Assembly (NCBI GenBank): GCA_900708905.1
Contig: CAADRB010000053.1
Location: 310,001-374,000 of the forward strand
Direction of reading: 5' to 3'
DNA from: Hymenolepis diminuta
Lineage: Eukaryota > Platyhelminthes > Cestoda > Cyclophyllidea > Hymenolepididae
DNA length: 64,000 nucleotides
Part shown: positions 1 to 13,564 of the stretch, piece by piece
Numbering within the stretch: position 1 is the stretch's first letter
Layout: every line of letters starts with the position of its first letter
Notes under the pieces: generated by a model
Database searches by the model: none
Seen by the model: the letters and a program-made list of their open reading frames with translations, nothing else
What the model was told of the DNA's origin: nothing
Program-made: the position numbers and the translations under genes

Positions 1-3000
1 ACGTGGGAAAAAAACAATAATCCCTTTGGTTTATTTTAATAGCTGCGCATTAGGAAATTGTATTTGTAACAATGATTAAGCTTTATGCATTTTATACAAA
101 CTTAAAAAATCGATATAGATTCATTAAACAACCGCAAATGATTATCAATAAATATCAACCAATAATATATTTCCTATAACCAATAACTACAGTCAAAACA
201 AGCAAAGGAGTCCGTAAATACAAAATTAATCCATATGATGTGTATTCGAACAATATAAGCATTCCTCAAGAATTAGGCCTGTGTCAAAAAGAACTTTGTT
301 TCCTTCAAAAAACGGGGAATGACGTCAGTCTGATAATTTTAGCAACAGTTTTTTGCATTATTAATTTGAAGAAAAGGGCCAAATTTAAAATCTCAGGCTG
401 TGAAACTCATACATAACCTTCTCTAATTTGTATTTTTACAAATAATGTATACATAAACAAATTAAAGCTTGTTTTCTCAGTTAATCTTCCGGTATTTCTC
501 CTACCTCTAGTACTTCAAGCCAATGAAACATATATATTGCATACATTATTAAATAATGTATAATTTTCAGGTAAATGATCGTGAGTTGGACATGAATAAT
601 CTGATTTTGTTTTTACAAATAGTTTGTCAATAATACGAAACCCTTTCATAATATATGACTTCCGATTATCAATCCATATCGCCATGTACAAACTGGTAGA
701 TTTGTCAAATACTTATGGAAAATTTCCAGGCCATAGAACCCTTTTTAAATTTTCTCACTTACGAACATCTAGAATTCCACTGCATTTTTAAACCTCTCCC
801 GGCTGCCTTTGTAAACTCTGCAGTACCTATAAGATGACTCAGTGGTCTATGTCCATGTAGTGCACACACACTGGCTTATACCTCTGCTTGCCGTAATTCT
901 CAGGTGACGACATTTTGTCAATGTTATTAGCCCCAAGCATGCTGATAAGCCAGCAATCTAGCCAAAATCTGTATGGAAGCACCTGCTTGCACGCAGTCTA
1001 AAAGAGGTGCAGTGTACGAGCGAAACATAGAGGAACCAGACACATACTCATCTTCGTGGTTCTCGCTTGTAGTGGAGGTTGCGGCCAAGCTGGCAAGCTG
1101 GTCATTTCCTCTTACCCTTTGTACTTTATGCTTCTTGGTCCTTATTCTCATCTTTTTTACATCTTATATTCTTTATGCCCTCTCACACTACTTGTCTTAT
1201 TCATCTGATATTCCTTACTAAAGACCTGCTTAGATCACGCTTCCTGTAGAAGCTCATGAATGGACAAGGAACAACCCGGATCCCACTCAGTATTAACGCC
1301 TTTCCTCTTCCTTCTCCTCTCATTCATTCCCATTTGTCCTATATACAACTGATCTTAACTGGTGATCTTTTCTGTAGAGAAACACTATTATATTCTATAA
1401 ACTTTTACAATGATCACTAGTTTTGTCAGAGGAGAGCTCTAAGCCTAACTTGGACAGACTCGAACATTAACTTTGTTGTCAGGATTAGTACTACTTGAAA
1501 GTCTTGTGCCTTCTTCTTAAACTCTATTTCCTCCATATTTAAACTTTCTATAACTGGTCACCCTCACCAGTTTACTCATCTATTGAAAATTTCAGCTATT
1601 ATTTTTTTATTATTAAATCAGAAATAGAGGTCATTATCATAGATTCTTTATCATTAAGGTGAATAATAACATATTAGTAATCAATAACGCATGTTTTATA
1701 TAAAAGGGAACAGCCAAAGAGAAGTAGGTTTAAATAAATAATTTGAAGGCCAAATTAAAGTCCCGTTTCTATTTTTATGTCTATTAGCTTAAGTGATGGT
1801 CGACCTAAGCAGCTCATCATTATGTGGAATATGTTTAAACATAATATATCCGGGTAGTGGTGGTTCACAGCATAAACGAATCTTATGGAAGCTTTCCAAT
1901 GGAACTAATAGATTGACTGATCGATTAAAAGTATAGTCGAATACCGGTTGACTTAAAAGTTAAGATCTCCAGACTTCAAAAGTTCAAAAACCTGCCAAAT
2001 TATCGGAAATCACTTGGTTGAGTACGAAGTCATGAAAAAATCAAGACAAGAGCGATTCAAGAAACTGAAGGTGAATGGATTAACAAAACACTGAACCTCA
2101 AATCAAACTTCCTGTTGTGTGTTCTTATCACGTCCCTCTTAAAATTATAATAATTTTTATATTATGTGATTTTTTTTAAATTGAAGGGTGCCTTTCTATT
2201 ATCCCAAATATTAATTGTCTAAAATTTAATTTTTTAATATTTTCCAAGCTTAGACAATATTGGAACATCAAGAGAACGTTTTTACAGTTCCTAAACAATT
2301 TTCAACATGGTAAATATACCTTCTTGGAAACTTTCTTAAAACCTATTTTGCATTTAAATGGCTTTCCTTGATGAAATGCGTGACGAGACCTCAAAATCAG
2401 AATTAGCAGACCACCTTTTTAACTCTTTGAAAGGACAAAAACGGGCTAAAAGTCAGTTTTAAAAGAAAGAGAAGGTCCGTGAAATTGTGCATAGAATTTG
2501 CTAATCACTAAGCTGTGCATGTAGGTTATAGACATCATTTTAAAGACGAAATTAAGTCAGTTATTAAATCAGATGAAGGGGAAATTTCAAGTGACATGAT
2601 ATGAATAAAATAGCAAGAATCTGGATTTTGCTCCGCGATATAGATTGTGGGGTTCACAACGCTAACAAGGCTGATTGAATCACCTGCGCTAGAACTTTCT
2701 GGGAAGTGCGGAATGTAACCGGTCGCGTAGAGAACAGGCGCGGACGTGTGTGCAGAGACCTCCTCAACCAATCAGCAATCAAGATCCCTGCAGCCTAGCA
2801 TGGTTTTGTATTTAATGACTAAGCTTTAGCACACAAAAAAGCAACGAAGTAGTCAATAAACCCCCTCCACTTAGCATCTTTCGGGTTCTTACCACGTTGG
2901 GCATAGGTTAGCCAATTTGGGAGTGAATTGATAATAGAGGACCCTGCTAGAGGCTATTCGGACTGCTTAGGAGGATTACTTATGTGTAGTAAAAAGACCT

Positions 3001-4109
3001 ATTGGTGTAGCATCCGCTACAGGATAATCATGGTCAAATTAAATGAAAACCCAAATTCTCACGAGATTAAATAAATTAGAATTTTTTCCCCACGATTTAT
3101 CTTATCATTACTCTAAACACTAGCTTTCCAAATTTAAATTTGGTCTGTTATTTATGAAAAAAGGGCGAAAGCTGACCGTTAGTAAGCGACAACCAATTTT
3201 ACTGAAAAAGAGTAACGAAAATAGCAGGGTAATAAACAGTTCATTTTGACTGGAATGTTGTCATGAAGAGGTAATAATAAATTGGTAATTCCATAAAGTC
3301 TTTCTCCAAAAATTAATGGGTGCAGTATGTATCCTGAAGTTGAAAAAGATAGTGTCTCTACAGTATTGCACTTTAAAAATGCAGCCCAGGCTTTAAAATG
3401 TATAGGTTTGAAAGTGAAAGTTACTCAATGAAATGTATGGGGATTAAAAATAAATGTTGTTATATTAAAATATCCTAAGCTAATATCATTCTAATATCTT
3501 AGTCATTAAGAAGGAAAACAGAAAGAGCTTATATTGACTGTGGGAGTGGCCCACTTTTAGACGTGGGTATTTTAAGTATTCACTTTCTCACGTAATCGGA
3601 TGATTTTGAATTGAAAAATTCTTACAGTACCTTTTACCCATTTGGCCTGAAAAATGAGCTCCAAATGACGTCCTAATCGTAACTGCAGCTATGTAGAAAT
3701 CTTGATTTCTCCAATTTACTTTTCTCATCTCCTCGGTGAATATTATATTTAAATTTATATGTACCCCATGTCAAAGTAGTATTTAAACGACGTTCTGTTC
3801 AATTGGTGACTCCAGCTTACATAATTTGTGCCTAATGCATATTTTAATTTATGCCGGCTAATTGTTCAGTATTTACTGAGAAGGGACTAAAGTGACTATC
3901 AAACGATAAATACTTGAACAGATGTATGTCTTATTCTATTTTTGAACGAATTAGACGCGGATGTTATAATAAAACCGAATGAAAACCGACAACCCGTGTG
4001 GTTTTCATTTAACAGCTTTCACACGTTAGCTCCAACTGACCTCTATCCCCTCTGAATACGGCTAAATAAAATTCGTTGCTGCAGTGTTCATGTTTTGCCT
4101 GGGTAATCA

Positions 4110-4320
4110 ATTCCCGCGGATAATTTCTAAGTCGCACATCACTTTATCAAGACTAGGGCAACCACCGCTCCTGACAGCTTGTCAAATATGTGGGGCTAAA
4201 ACCGTTATCAGTTCAGCGGTGTTTTGATCTCCCGACATCAACAGCATGAAGACAACTTGTATTCTTATATAATGTCATTGTTTGGTTAATAAAATGTCTT
4301 GTCTTAACTGCGTTTGGTTT
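4110..4320. repeat. Dispersed repeat, copy 1 (family R2)
   Basis: This stretch aligns with 18418-18600: both contain a block starting ccgc, then ctaagt, then cgctcctracagcttg, and end in gaagac followed by a region with ttaataaa. The two copies differ at many sites, so this is an old family. I cannot assign a class. It could be part of a retroelement or an untranslated tail. Confidence 0.4.
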
Positions 4321-6930
4321 TAACCTTTTGTTCCTAGTCTGTGCTAACTGTAATCTAGTAGTTATGTGGCGGATGAATCATAACGGTAGAAATTATACCT
4401 GCTAGCAGTACCACAGTACAGAAATTGTATTTTACAAGAGTAGCCAATTGAGCAATTATAAAACTCTCAAATAACTCAAGCCCAAGAATATCTTAAAGAG
4501 ATGTCAGTGATAACTAGAGCTCCACAGAAATCCTTACTCTTCATATTCAAAATCTTCAAATTTCACACTGCTTCTTCAGTAAATAGAATTTTGGTGATTG
4601 TGCATCTTCCCTTCCAAATGACACTTTCTTCTGATCATAAACTGATAATTTTTCGATCAAATGAATCTAGTAATTGGAAACATAAAAGTCAGTCTCAACT
4701 TGGATTTATGGCTTTTTATGCCGAAATGTGACAGGTAAGGCGCAAATTTTTGTTTTGATGTCATTTGAATCGAAGCATGAAAAAAGAAAAAAGTTAAACT
4801 GGCTGATTTTATTCTCGATTTTGAAACGAAATTGGTTAAAAGAATTTAAAAGAGAATTTGCACTATTGATTTTAAAGTGCGGAGATGAGCTGAACTTTAA
4901 AGGCCCTCCTTATGAAACGACGCAGCAAAATAAAAAAAAGTACTTTTAGAAAAGCGAAGACTGATAATTCTCACGCAACATTATAGGAATTATTCCGACA
5001 ATTTTGCAAGTTGATTAATGAATTCGTTTTGCATAATGAAAAATTTTCGAAATACTAAAATTGATATACCGAGGCTCTGTTTTTGAAAATACAAATCAAT
5101 CTACATTGTTTATAAACGTCTATTTAGGTTGCTATTTAAGACGAGAAAACTTAGATAAGTATTACAAGGATTTCGCCCAAAGTGATTGTTCAAATTTGTA
5201 GTTGAGATAGCCACAAAAATACTGTTATCAGGTACGTTAGATAAGATGATTAGAATGTTAATAATTTGTATTCTTAATTATTTTAAAATTTTGTTACTTT
5301 CCAAAATGTTATATAACTTTATTTGTAAGTCCTCATATTGTTCAGCTTGAAAACGTTAGCCCTAAATTTAGACTATTATTTAATCAGAAGCATTCTTTGA
5401 ATCGATAATTCGAGTGCGCTCTAAACATTTTGGAGAAATCGATCGATAACAAACGGGATGCGATGCTTTAGTTAAGCCGTTAAAAAACGTACGGATAAAT
5501 CGCTGCAAAGTAGCTTGTTGGCATCAAAATTAAGTCGGAATATTAGAATAAAAATTATTGCTTTAGAATGCGAAATTTATAGTTTTATTCCCACAATCTG
5601 AAATAATCTATGGAGATTTACTTACTGTAAATTTTACTGCAAGCAAATTGAAACTGTTTAAGTAAAGTTGGTTTATTGATTGGTGGGCTTTCTCTTCAGA
5701 AATCGGGGCAGGGAGATTGGAGATAAAGGATGGGTACTCACCTTGTCTAGATGGTGACTCCTGGTCAGCACGAAGCGGTGGAGTTGTGTGAAGTGAGGCC
5801 CAAAAGTGGGCAGTACTTTTGAGCCCTTAGTGATAATGCGAGGTTGCACAAAGAAGCTCGAATGTGAATGCACGCAACGCACACATGCGCACTTGAACTT
5901 TGTTACCGAACTTTTAATAATAACTCTGGACATCATTCAGATACCCTTTTTAAATTGGTTCGATTTTAACTTTGGTTACAAGGCTTTATTCACAATCATC
6001 ACAGATGGTTGTTGTTCTATATTTAACCTCAAGCTTCCCTGTCATTACGAAAAAATTTTTATCGACCTAGTGAAAAACCCTGAAATACAAATATGCTTTT
6101 CGAACATCTATAGTAGCAATATTCAAATGATAGTGACAATAGAGCATTTAGAAATGTGTGCTTGAATTCATTTAAACAAACCCTCATAAACAAAGACAAT
6201 TTTTCACCACGGCAATGAAATATCCAACTCTATAAAATAATATATGTGATCCAAGTGAGAAAACACACTGCAAAGTGTATTTGACTTCATGTTGGGTGAA
6301 CTCTAATTGGCACTGCTATTTTAAAAGTCTATTTACTGATGTCATTTGCCTGCTCTTATCTGTAAGAAAGTGAAAACAGAAACGAGGTGATATGAATTGA
6401 ACTCATCCAGGAATATGGGAATTCAAACAATGGATTTTGAACTTTAGAAAATTAGGACATAACATAAGAAAATGGTTAACCCAATGTATCCAGGATCCAA
6501 ATAGAGTACGATTTTCAATGCTAGCTCTATTATCTACTTTATATGACTACATTCAGCTTCATCTCTTATAACTCTACTGTTCCAAGTGTCCAGATACTTT
6601 TTAATTATCAAGTCATTTTGCATTAAAAACGATATCAGTGATTTTACAAATGATCAGTATCCAATAATTTAATTCAGTTGTTACGTTTTACTTACTTACG
6701 GTGACTATATTTGAAGGCGCTCTGTTGTGTTTAACACCATTATTGGGCGGGGAATGACTCAGATGACATTGTCAAAGTAATCGGATTTCCCATTATTTGT
6801 CTGATGGACAAATCCATTCTGCTTGAGCAAGAATTCAAAAATTCAACATTCCATCATTGTTTTTCGAAGTATTAATCTGTTAGAAGAAATGATAATTATT
6901 TTCCCCCGCTCCCAATATTTCTTCTATGAA

Positions 6931-6939
6931 NNNNNNNNN
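6931..6939. other. Assembly gap, 9 N
   Basis: Nine undetermined bases lie 24 bp before the solo LTR homology begins, so the true left edge of that LTR may be inside or beyond the gap. Confidence 0.99.
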
Positions 6940-6963
6940 ATTTTCTTTCTTTATTTCCCCACC

Positions 6964-7172
6964 GATAAAAGACACTTGATAATTATTCGTATTTCTTTAA
7001 GCCGATACCGATTGAGTGTGAGTTTCGTTAATACACGCGTGTTGACTATAACGTGCCTTCTTATCTGCTGTGGGTTATTAGCTTCTGTGCTAAGTTGCTA
7101 TATTACCGAGTTTTCTAGATTGTTGGCTCTGCTAGATTACTATCCGAACTCCTAGTCGGTTACGTTATAGCA
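6964..7172 (+). mobile_element. Solo LTR of a Ty3/gypsy-type element
   Basis: About 209 bp match the 5' LTR of the gypsy element at 46428-46635. Both start gataaaagacacttgataat, share ccgataccgattg and agtttcgttaataca internally, and end near ttacgttata followed by aca or gca. No gag or pol sequence follows, so this is a solo LTR left by recombination or a fragment. The apparent reading frame across it is only a translation of the LTR. Confidence 0.75.
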
Positions 7173-9443
7173 TAATCTAAAACACAAACAATTAAATTTG
7201 TATATTTCAATTTCTTTAGTAAGTCGGCAAAATTTGTGTAGATTTAAGTTTACTTAATTTATTTAATTTCCAACCTTTAAAACATCTCCATGACAAGATG
7301 AGTGTAAAAAGTTGAATATACGTTATAAAAAATAAACCATATGTAATTTTTGGGCCGATTTTTCCGTGCAATTGATTCCCAACTGCGATGTACAATGCTA
7401 TCAACTGATGCATTTAGAGTAGTTAAAGTGAATATGTTGTACTAAAAATGATGACAAATAATAAACAAGGACCAAGATAAAGTCGTTAATATTAAATTTT
7501 AAAGACTAATAACGAAAACAAATCTTTTGCGATAGTAAACTTGCATAAATACACTCTTCTAAACTACTAAATAAAGTAATAATACTCTCAAGGATAGAAA
7601 AAGACCTACACGAATTTGGTTGAACTGGGGATTCAACCAAATTACTTTCACTTTCTCTAGCGACTAACCCCAATCCCATAGAAATTTATGCAAGATTAGT
7701 TAAATACAATTCACCTCAAATGACCTCTGTTAAGCTCTTCCATGTCGATATTAATGCTATCTAGTACCTTATCTATAAGGGAAAGAAATTATTGGAATAA
7801 TGTGTGTAGCCAGCCAAGTAAATTTAGTAGTAAATGAACTTTGGGTGTTACGGATATATACACAGCCAGATAACCAAGGGACAAATCGAAATGTTATATT
7901 TGGAATATTAGAACGTGGAGCGGTAAAATATCCAATAAGTAAAAAAGCATCCATTCTGAATATAAAAAAATAAAATGAGGCAGGACTCTTCCAACATTTC
8001 AACTTTATGCACAATATCTGCTGGTCCCACTCCTTTTCATTACTTATTGTATTATTATACTGCTCTCTCGTGATTTAGAACTGCCATTTTTGAGTTGCCG
8101 TGGGTAGAAAAAAATAACATTTAAGATTCATACTAGCTAGTTAATAGAGTAACAAAATTTATTTAGGATATAACTATTGTGTGAATATAATTAATTCTAG
8201 TGGTTTCAAGTCCCCTGTTTGTGAATATTTAAAAATATATAAAATAAATAGAATAAGATTTCATACATCAAAAATCAATCTACAATGTTTTCAGGAAGCT
8301 TTCGAAGGAAAGGGCATTTGAATTGTGTTCCCGAAAACAGTGATGATTACATTTAACCACCACTCAGAAATAACAAGACATTTTTGATAAATGTTATGAA
8401 TGAAATTCCAAACGCCAATCCCAAACCCCCTGATCAAATCTTCTTAGTCAAATAGGTAAAATATATAGGGTAATAAAGGATATTATCTTAGGCTTAATGT
8501 CCACTTTGAAGTTATTTATAAACCCGTTCATTAGAAACCTCGAGTTAAAGTTTGAAGTAAATGTACCAATTGAACGGGTTGATGTGTAGCTGTGGAAAGT
8601 GGGATGAACGAACGTTCAAGATTATTGATCGGTTATTATTCATTTCATTGCCTTGAGGTATTTAAAGACGAAATATTTGGTTGGTATGAGCTAAGAATAG
8701 CTTGATTTAAAATAAATTTTGTGGCAGTCCACAAAGTCCAGTCGTAATGGTATACTCTCAACATAGAGCAAGAGAGTTGAGATCGAATGATCCGGAACGC
8801 TTATTAGAGTTAAAATATCGATTAGAATGGCGAAATAATCATATTTATTTAGTGTAGGGATTTATAAGTAATACAATCTAGTTTTTTATTATTTTGAGGA
8901 TATTTTAACTAATTATCTCTTTTAATTGCTGTCAAATATATGATAACATTTGTTAAAAATAAACATTTTTATTACACAAATTGAATTTCAAATGGAAAAT
9001 TTCAAATCACACAACTTAAATTTTTGGCTTCTTTATTATGACATTGTAGAACTCCATGTATTTCGTAGGACATTACATTTTATTACGTTAACATTGTGGG
9101 GGTGTAAATGCTTCAATAAATTTCATCGCTTAATTTAATTACTATTCGATTACAAATAAATTTTAGGGTATAAGCAAGATTTGCCTGTACTTTTGTATAA
9201 AGAATGGTGTGAGAATCATTTACGATTACCAGTGGCTCTAGGTAAATTCTAGCGAATATTGTAAAATATGCAACAAAATATCTAAATTGGTGTAAATAAA
9301 AATAATTCAACGTTTATAAAATAGTTCATTCAGCTGACTGATGACAATTAACAGGAGGTGAATTATTTATTTTAATACCTCAAATATAAAATTTCCTGCT
9401 AAGTCTGGAAATATCAAATTTTCATAAAATCAGCGCCTGTCAC

Positions 9444-9485
9444 TTCGCGCGTAATTTTCATTGGCCATGTAAGGATTTGACGTCA
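9444..9485. promoter_or_regulatory. Putative CDC20 promoter elements
   Basis: Three recognisable boxes lie within 42 bp, about 145-185 bp before the CDC20 start codon: an E2F-like ttcgcgc (9444-9450), an inverted CCAAT box attgg (9460-9464) and a perfect palindromic CRE, tgacgtca (9478-9485). CDC20 in other animals is controlled by the cell cycle, with CCAAT/NF-Y and E2F-type sites known in mammals. Function here is inferred from position and sequence only. Confidence 0.45.
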
Positions 9486-9628
9486 TGAGAATAATGGCTA
9501 AATTATAATTTTGGATATCGAAAATAATTATGTGTTTTAGGGCGACTTGTTGACCAAATAATATTTATTTCTACTGCCGCTATTATTTGTCTTTTTTTCG
9601 TGCATTTTCAGAGTGAAAATTCTGAGAA

Positions 9629-11295
9629 ATGTTCTCATCCTTCAATCGGACTTTGCAAGAAGTCAAATCTGGGGACGGATCTTTGTCAAGAATCTTGGCT
9701 AATTCTCAGAATATGACGATTAATGCTCCACAATTATTGCTGAGTAATAGTCTTCCTGACTTGTCTAATCTTGGGTTTGTGTGTCCTTGTTCCCTCTTTT
9801 TCTAATCCCTTCTTTTAGGTCTATTAAATCTAGTGCCAAGAAAAAGCAGATCCGTGGTTACGATCCCAAGCTTGTTTCCATGGGATTGGTTAGGAGAACC
9901 AATCGGGTTGGTACAGGTGGTGATCGTTACATTCCCTGCCGCAAGGCCATGAACATGGAACAAGCCTCATTTTATCTAACCGCTGCGACTTGTGTTTCCG
10001 ATCCATCAAAATTACCCAAGCCCAAGGAACGTATCCTAAAATTCTCCCAGGAACGTCCTGCCATTTTAGATAAAAATGAAGATGATGCGCCCAAAACTAA
10101 GAAGTCTGCTCGCCATATTCCTGACGTATGTTTATTATAATACTAATGATCCTTCTCATTTTGTATTTTAGCGTCCAGAAAAGATGTTAGATGCACCGAA
10201 TGTCAATAATGACTTTTATCTCAATCATATGGATTGGTCTGGTGGAAATATTCTAGCTGTAGCTCTGGATCAGGAAGTTTATCTATGGAATGCCCTCGAA
10301 GGAACCGTTAGCCTGCTGATGACAGCCGGGTTGAATGAAGAGTATATCACTAGCGTGAAATTCTCTTCCCAGGATTCGAATATCGTCGCTATAGGGACCA
10401 GTATGAGTCGAGTTCAGTTGTGGGATGTTGGAACTGGTACCCTCCAACGTACTATGCTTCTTGATGAGCATAGCCCGGGTCGAATTCCTGCGCTGTCCTG
10501 GTGTCAACATATTGTTTCCTCAGGATCTAGAACCGGTGGAATCCGACATCACGATGTACGTATAATGGATCACGTCGTTGGCTACGCGAACAATCACGAT
10601 CAAGAAATATGTGGTCTACAATGGTCTCCTGATTTTCGATTCCTCGCCTCTGGTGCTAATGACAACCTAGTGTGCATTTATAATGCCAATAGGACTTTTC
10701 AACTTCAAGGTGTTGAACCCGACCACATCCTCAATAAACATGAGGCGGCTATCAAGGCTATTGGTTGGTGTCCATGGAAGCCCACTCTACTGGCAACTGG
10801 TGGTGGTTCTGCGGATCACCATCTTCGTTTTTGGAACGCGTTTTCTGGCGTCTGTGTCCGTGAGGTGGATGTTACAACTCAGGTGCGTCTTTGAACTCTC
10901 CCTCCTTTTTTGCTAGGTGTTGATTTAAATGTGGATGATTGTTAGGTTTTATTTTTTAGGTTTCTGGTTTAATTTGGAATGAAGAATATCGAGAAATCAT
11001 AACAAGCCACGGAGATGGTGCTTTGCGGATTTGGAAGTATCCAAATATAAACTTGGTTAAGACACTGGCTGGTAAGTGAATGAGACTGATTCTATTGATT
11101 TTTTTCGCGCTTTCTGTAGAACATGAGGATCGAATCTTATCAATTTGTGCTTCACCGGATGGCGAGATGATTGCAAGTATCGGGGGCGATGAAAATGTCC
11201 GAATTTGGCATTGTTTTGAAGTGGACAAGGTAGCTAAACGACTTGAGAGAGAAAAGCACGCTTCCATGTTTACTTTCCCTCAAAACTTCCGATAG
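9629..11295 (+). CDS. CDC20: CDC20/Fizzy, APC/C co-activator
   Basis: Five exons join in frame to 483 residues: 9629-9774, 9819-10125, 10172-10882, 10960-11071 and 11120-11295, with GT-AG introns of 44, 46, 77 and 48 nt. CDC20 recruits substrates to the anaphase-promoting complex and is the target of the spindle checkpoint. Visible features are a C-box DRYIPCR near residues 84-90, a Mad2-interacting-type motif RILKFSQ near 120-126, and a seven-bladed WD40 propeller from about 165 to near the end. DRYIP in the C-box and the segment after the propeller start favour CDC20 over the paralogue Cdh1/Fizzy-related. The N-terminus is compact, I see no KEN box between C-box and Mad2 motif, and the protein ends in Phe-Arg where the family usually has Ile-Arg. 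The start is the first ATG after a pyrimidine-rich acceptor-like sequence ending at 9612. Confidence 0.95.
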
Positions 11296-11439
11296 ATTTG
11301 GATTTTCTCTCCTTTATTTTAATCTTTGTGTTATTTCATGTACTCATCTCCTAGTGGTTTTATTTTAATTCAAATCGATATTGCTGATATGTAAATTTAT
11401 GTGTTTGTGTTATCATTCACATTTGTAATTTAGTAGAGC

Positions 11440-11445
11440 AATAAA
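11440..11445 (+). terminator. Polyadenylation signal of CDC20
   Basis: AATAAA lies 145 bp after the CDC20 stop codon and is the first such hexamer on the sense strand. Confidence 0.7.
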
Positions 11446-11635
11446 GCTGAAAATTGTACTTTTATGGTGCTGAACACTTTTTTGAACTGTATTCATTTAT
11501 GTGGAAGCTATTGCATTTTTATTATAAAGCCTTCGTTATGAAGCTTATTTGCGCATTCATATCAGTGGTGGTTCTACCGATATGGATGGCCAACCGCCTT
11601 AGTTAATTAGGATTAACAAGTAAAATAAAACTAAA

Positions 11636-11880
11636 TTCCGTCACTATAACTGCTTTAGCACTCCCATGAAGTTAGGCTTAGAGATATCTCCTTCCATAAG
11701 ACTGATAGGTTACAACAGCCTTTCACAGATCAGAAGGCCGAGACTTCAATGAAGAGCAAGGGTATATTGGAACTCCGCAAGAATTAGGAGTGAGGGTCAA
11801 GATAGGAGGTAAGCGTCAGCAAAACAAAACTGAAGACGGGGTTGAGATAAAGGGGTCGGATTGCGGTACTGTGTAAATTC
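11636..11880. repeat. Dispersed repeat, copy 1 (family R3)
   Basis: The sequence aligns over about 200 bp with 28370-28590. The clearest shared segment reads cataagactgataggttacaacagcctttc here and cttaagattaacagggtatcacagcctttc there in the corresponding positions; both later share caagggtnta and a gttgcggta block. It is old and unclassified. Confidence 0.45.
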
Positions 11881-13564
11881 AGTTGGTCATGTTCTTGTCA
11901 ATTTCTACGCAGGTCGTTCATATATGCTGCAGGAGGAGTAGTCCAAATAAGTATTTATGAAATATTATCTTAGATAAGGCAATGTAGAGTAAAGGGGCAT
12001 AATGATGTAAAAAGATGAAGCAGCATTAATAGGTACAATTGTTGAAGGAAGCAGTCATTTTATCACAGTGACCATTTCGTTCTTCCTCGTATGGGGTCTG
12101 CGGATGAGTACATCTTGGGATACCGGCTTTCTATTGGCCATTGTTTTCACATGTTTGTCTGATTGGTCTGTGCGCTAGGAATAGAGTACATTTTGATTAG
12201 TGGGAATGCTATCTTAGCCTACTTTCAATTCATCAGTATCAATGCACTTGATGACCTAAAGTACCTTATTTTTACCCAGATCACGTGTTAATGACGCTTC
12301 TTATTAATGAGTTTAGGAGTTTTATGGAGTCAACTTACAATTGTTATATTGCTTTTATATATTATATTAGCTGTTAAGAAAAGTTAGACAGTAATGTGAT
12401 GAGATGTCTTTTATCTCCGACTCATAGTCATTTTTTATTCATAGCCAGTAAAAATGAGAATCAATAAATTTGTGTCGTTAATGACCAAGCAAATCAAAAA
12501 AAGCGTATTTCTTCAGGTACAGGTAATTTCGTATGCTATAAGGATATCACTTAAATAATCTCTGTGGTACTGATCTCGTTCGCTGCAGACTGTGATTTAC
12601 GAGACTCGCCTAAATCACATTTACTTAAGTGAAACTTTACGTAAGCTTTCTACTTTGGCATAAATAAGTAATAAGATTACATTAGAGTAGGCTTCAACCA
12701 CGTGAGTGTTAAAGAGATATATTTAGCGTAATGTAACCTAAACTGTTCTGAGGAATTTGATTTATTTTATAGCCAAATCGATCATGCAATCCGTGTTTAC
12801 AATTACTATTCAAATTTAAAATCTAACTTGATATACAATACATTAACAATACCTATTATATATGAGAAGTTTTTTAATTGGACCTGCCCTCAAGGGGTTA
12901 AACTGACTTAAACCACCTATATAGGTAAGACAGTACCTTAATTTACTGAATCAATGACCATTTTTAAAACACTTGACACTAAAGCAGGCGTACTAATCAA
13001 ACTGTTTAATTATCTATATCATATCAAGTGTTATAATAGATATTTGGTTTGGATTAATTAATAAATGATTTATACCTTGCTTACAAAAGAATTATGCCAA
13101 ATTTATAACACAAAATCGTCACCAAACTATTACTTTCTGGAAGATGAAAATACCCACTCGGGAGACATAGTTAGGACAATGACAGTTAAGGCTGTCGATT
13201 ATTATTATTCATGTCTGATCATTAAAGTTTTCGAACTGTTACATTGTTCATGTTTAGTTATTGGTTACGAAATTTTTTTGATCTAATGCACTGCAAAAAT
13301 TAAAAGAAGAGAACAATTTACAACACGAATTGATTGGCAAAAGTTTTTCATCGGCACTAAGAAAGTGTTTAATATGAAATATCTCTCAAAAATATGCAAT
13401 GCACAATGAAACGAGTTGAGAAATAAATTAAAAGGTTTTAATTTCGTCAAAGATTTCATTCGAAGGGATTGATAAAAACTTTTTTCATTTAATAATATCA
13501 ATTATTAGGCAAGTTATAAATCAATTTTTCTAGTTACCTAACATTTGCAAGGTCAAAATTCATT

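Larger units (their letters stand above)
1..9600. other. Gene-poor AT-rich intergenic region
   Basis: I found no coding region I can support in these 9.6 kb on either strand. The open frames present are short (60-120 codons), lack recognisable domains and show no convincing splice-linked partners. The region holds a solo LTR (6964-7172), one copy of a dispersed repeat (about 4110-4320), a 9-base gap (6931-6939), and a patch near 2690-2900 with a CCAAT box, a TATA-like stretch and an AATAAA that might be an old LTR. The last 150 bases before 9600 contain the presumed CDC20 promoter. Confidence 0.6.
11296..13560. other. Intergenic region between CDC20 and AHA1
   Basis: About 2.3 kb with the CDC20 3' end and one old repeat (about 11636-11880). 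I see no supportable coding exon. The short frames near 13065-13286 and 13283-13501 resemble no known protein. Confidence 0.6.

Noticed and set aside
927..1221. Overlapping frames on opposite strands near 1 kb
   Set aside because: Neither resembles a protein; no adjacent exons with matching phase were found.
5673..6165. Overlapping frames on both strands, one of 119 codons
   Set aside because: Low-complexity AT-rich coding potential on both strands and no domain. The first half may include a worn SINE tail on the minus strand, but the match is too weak to list.
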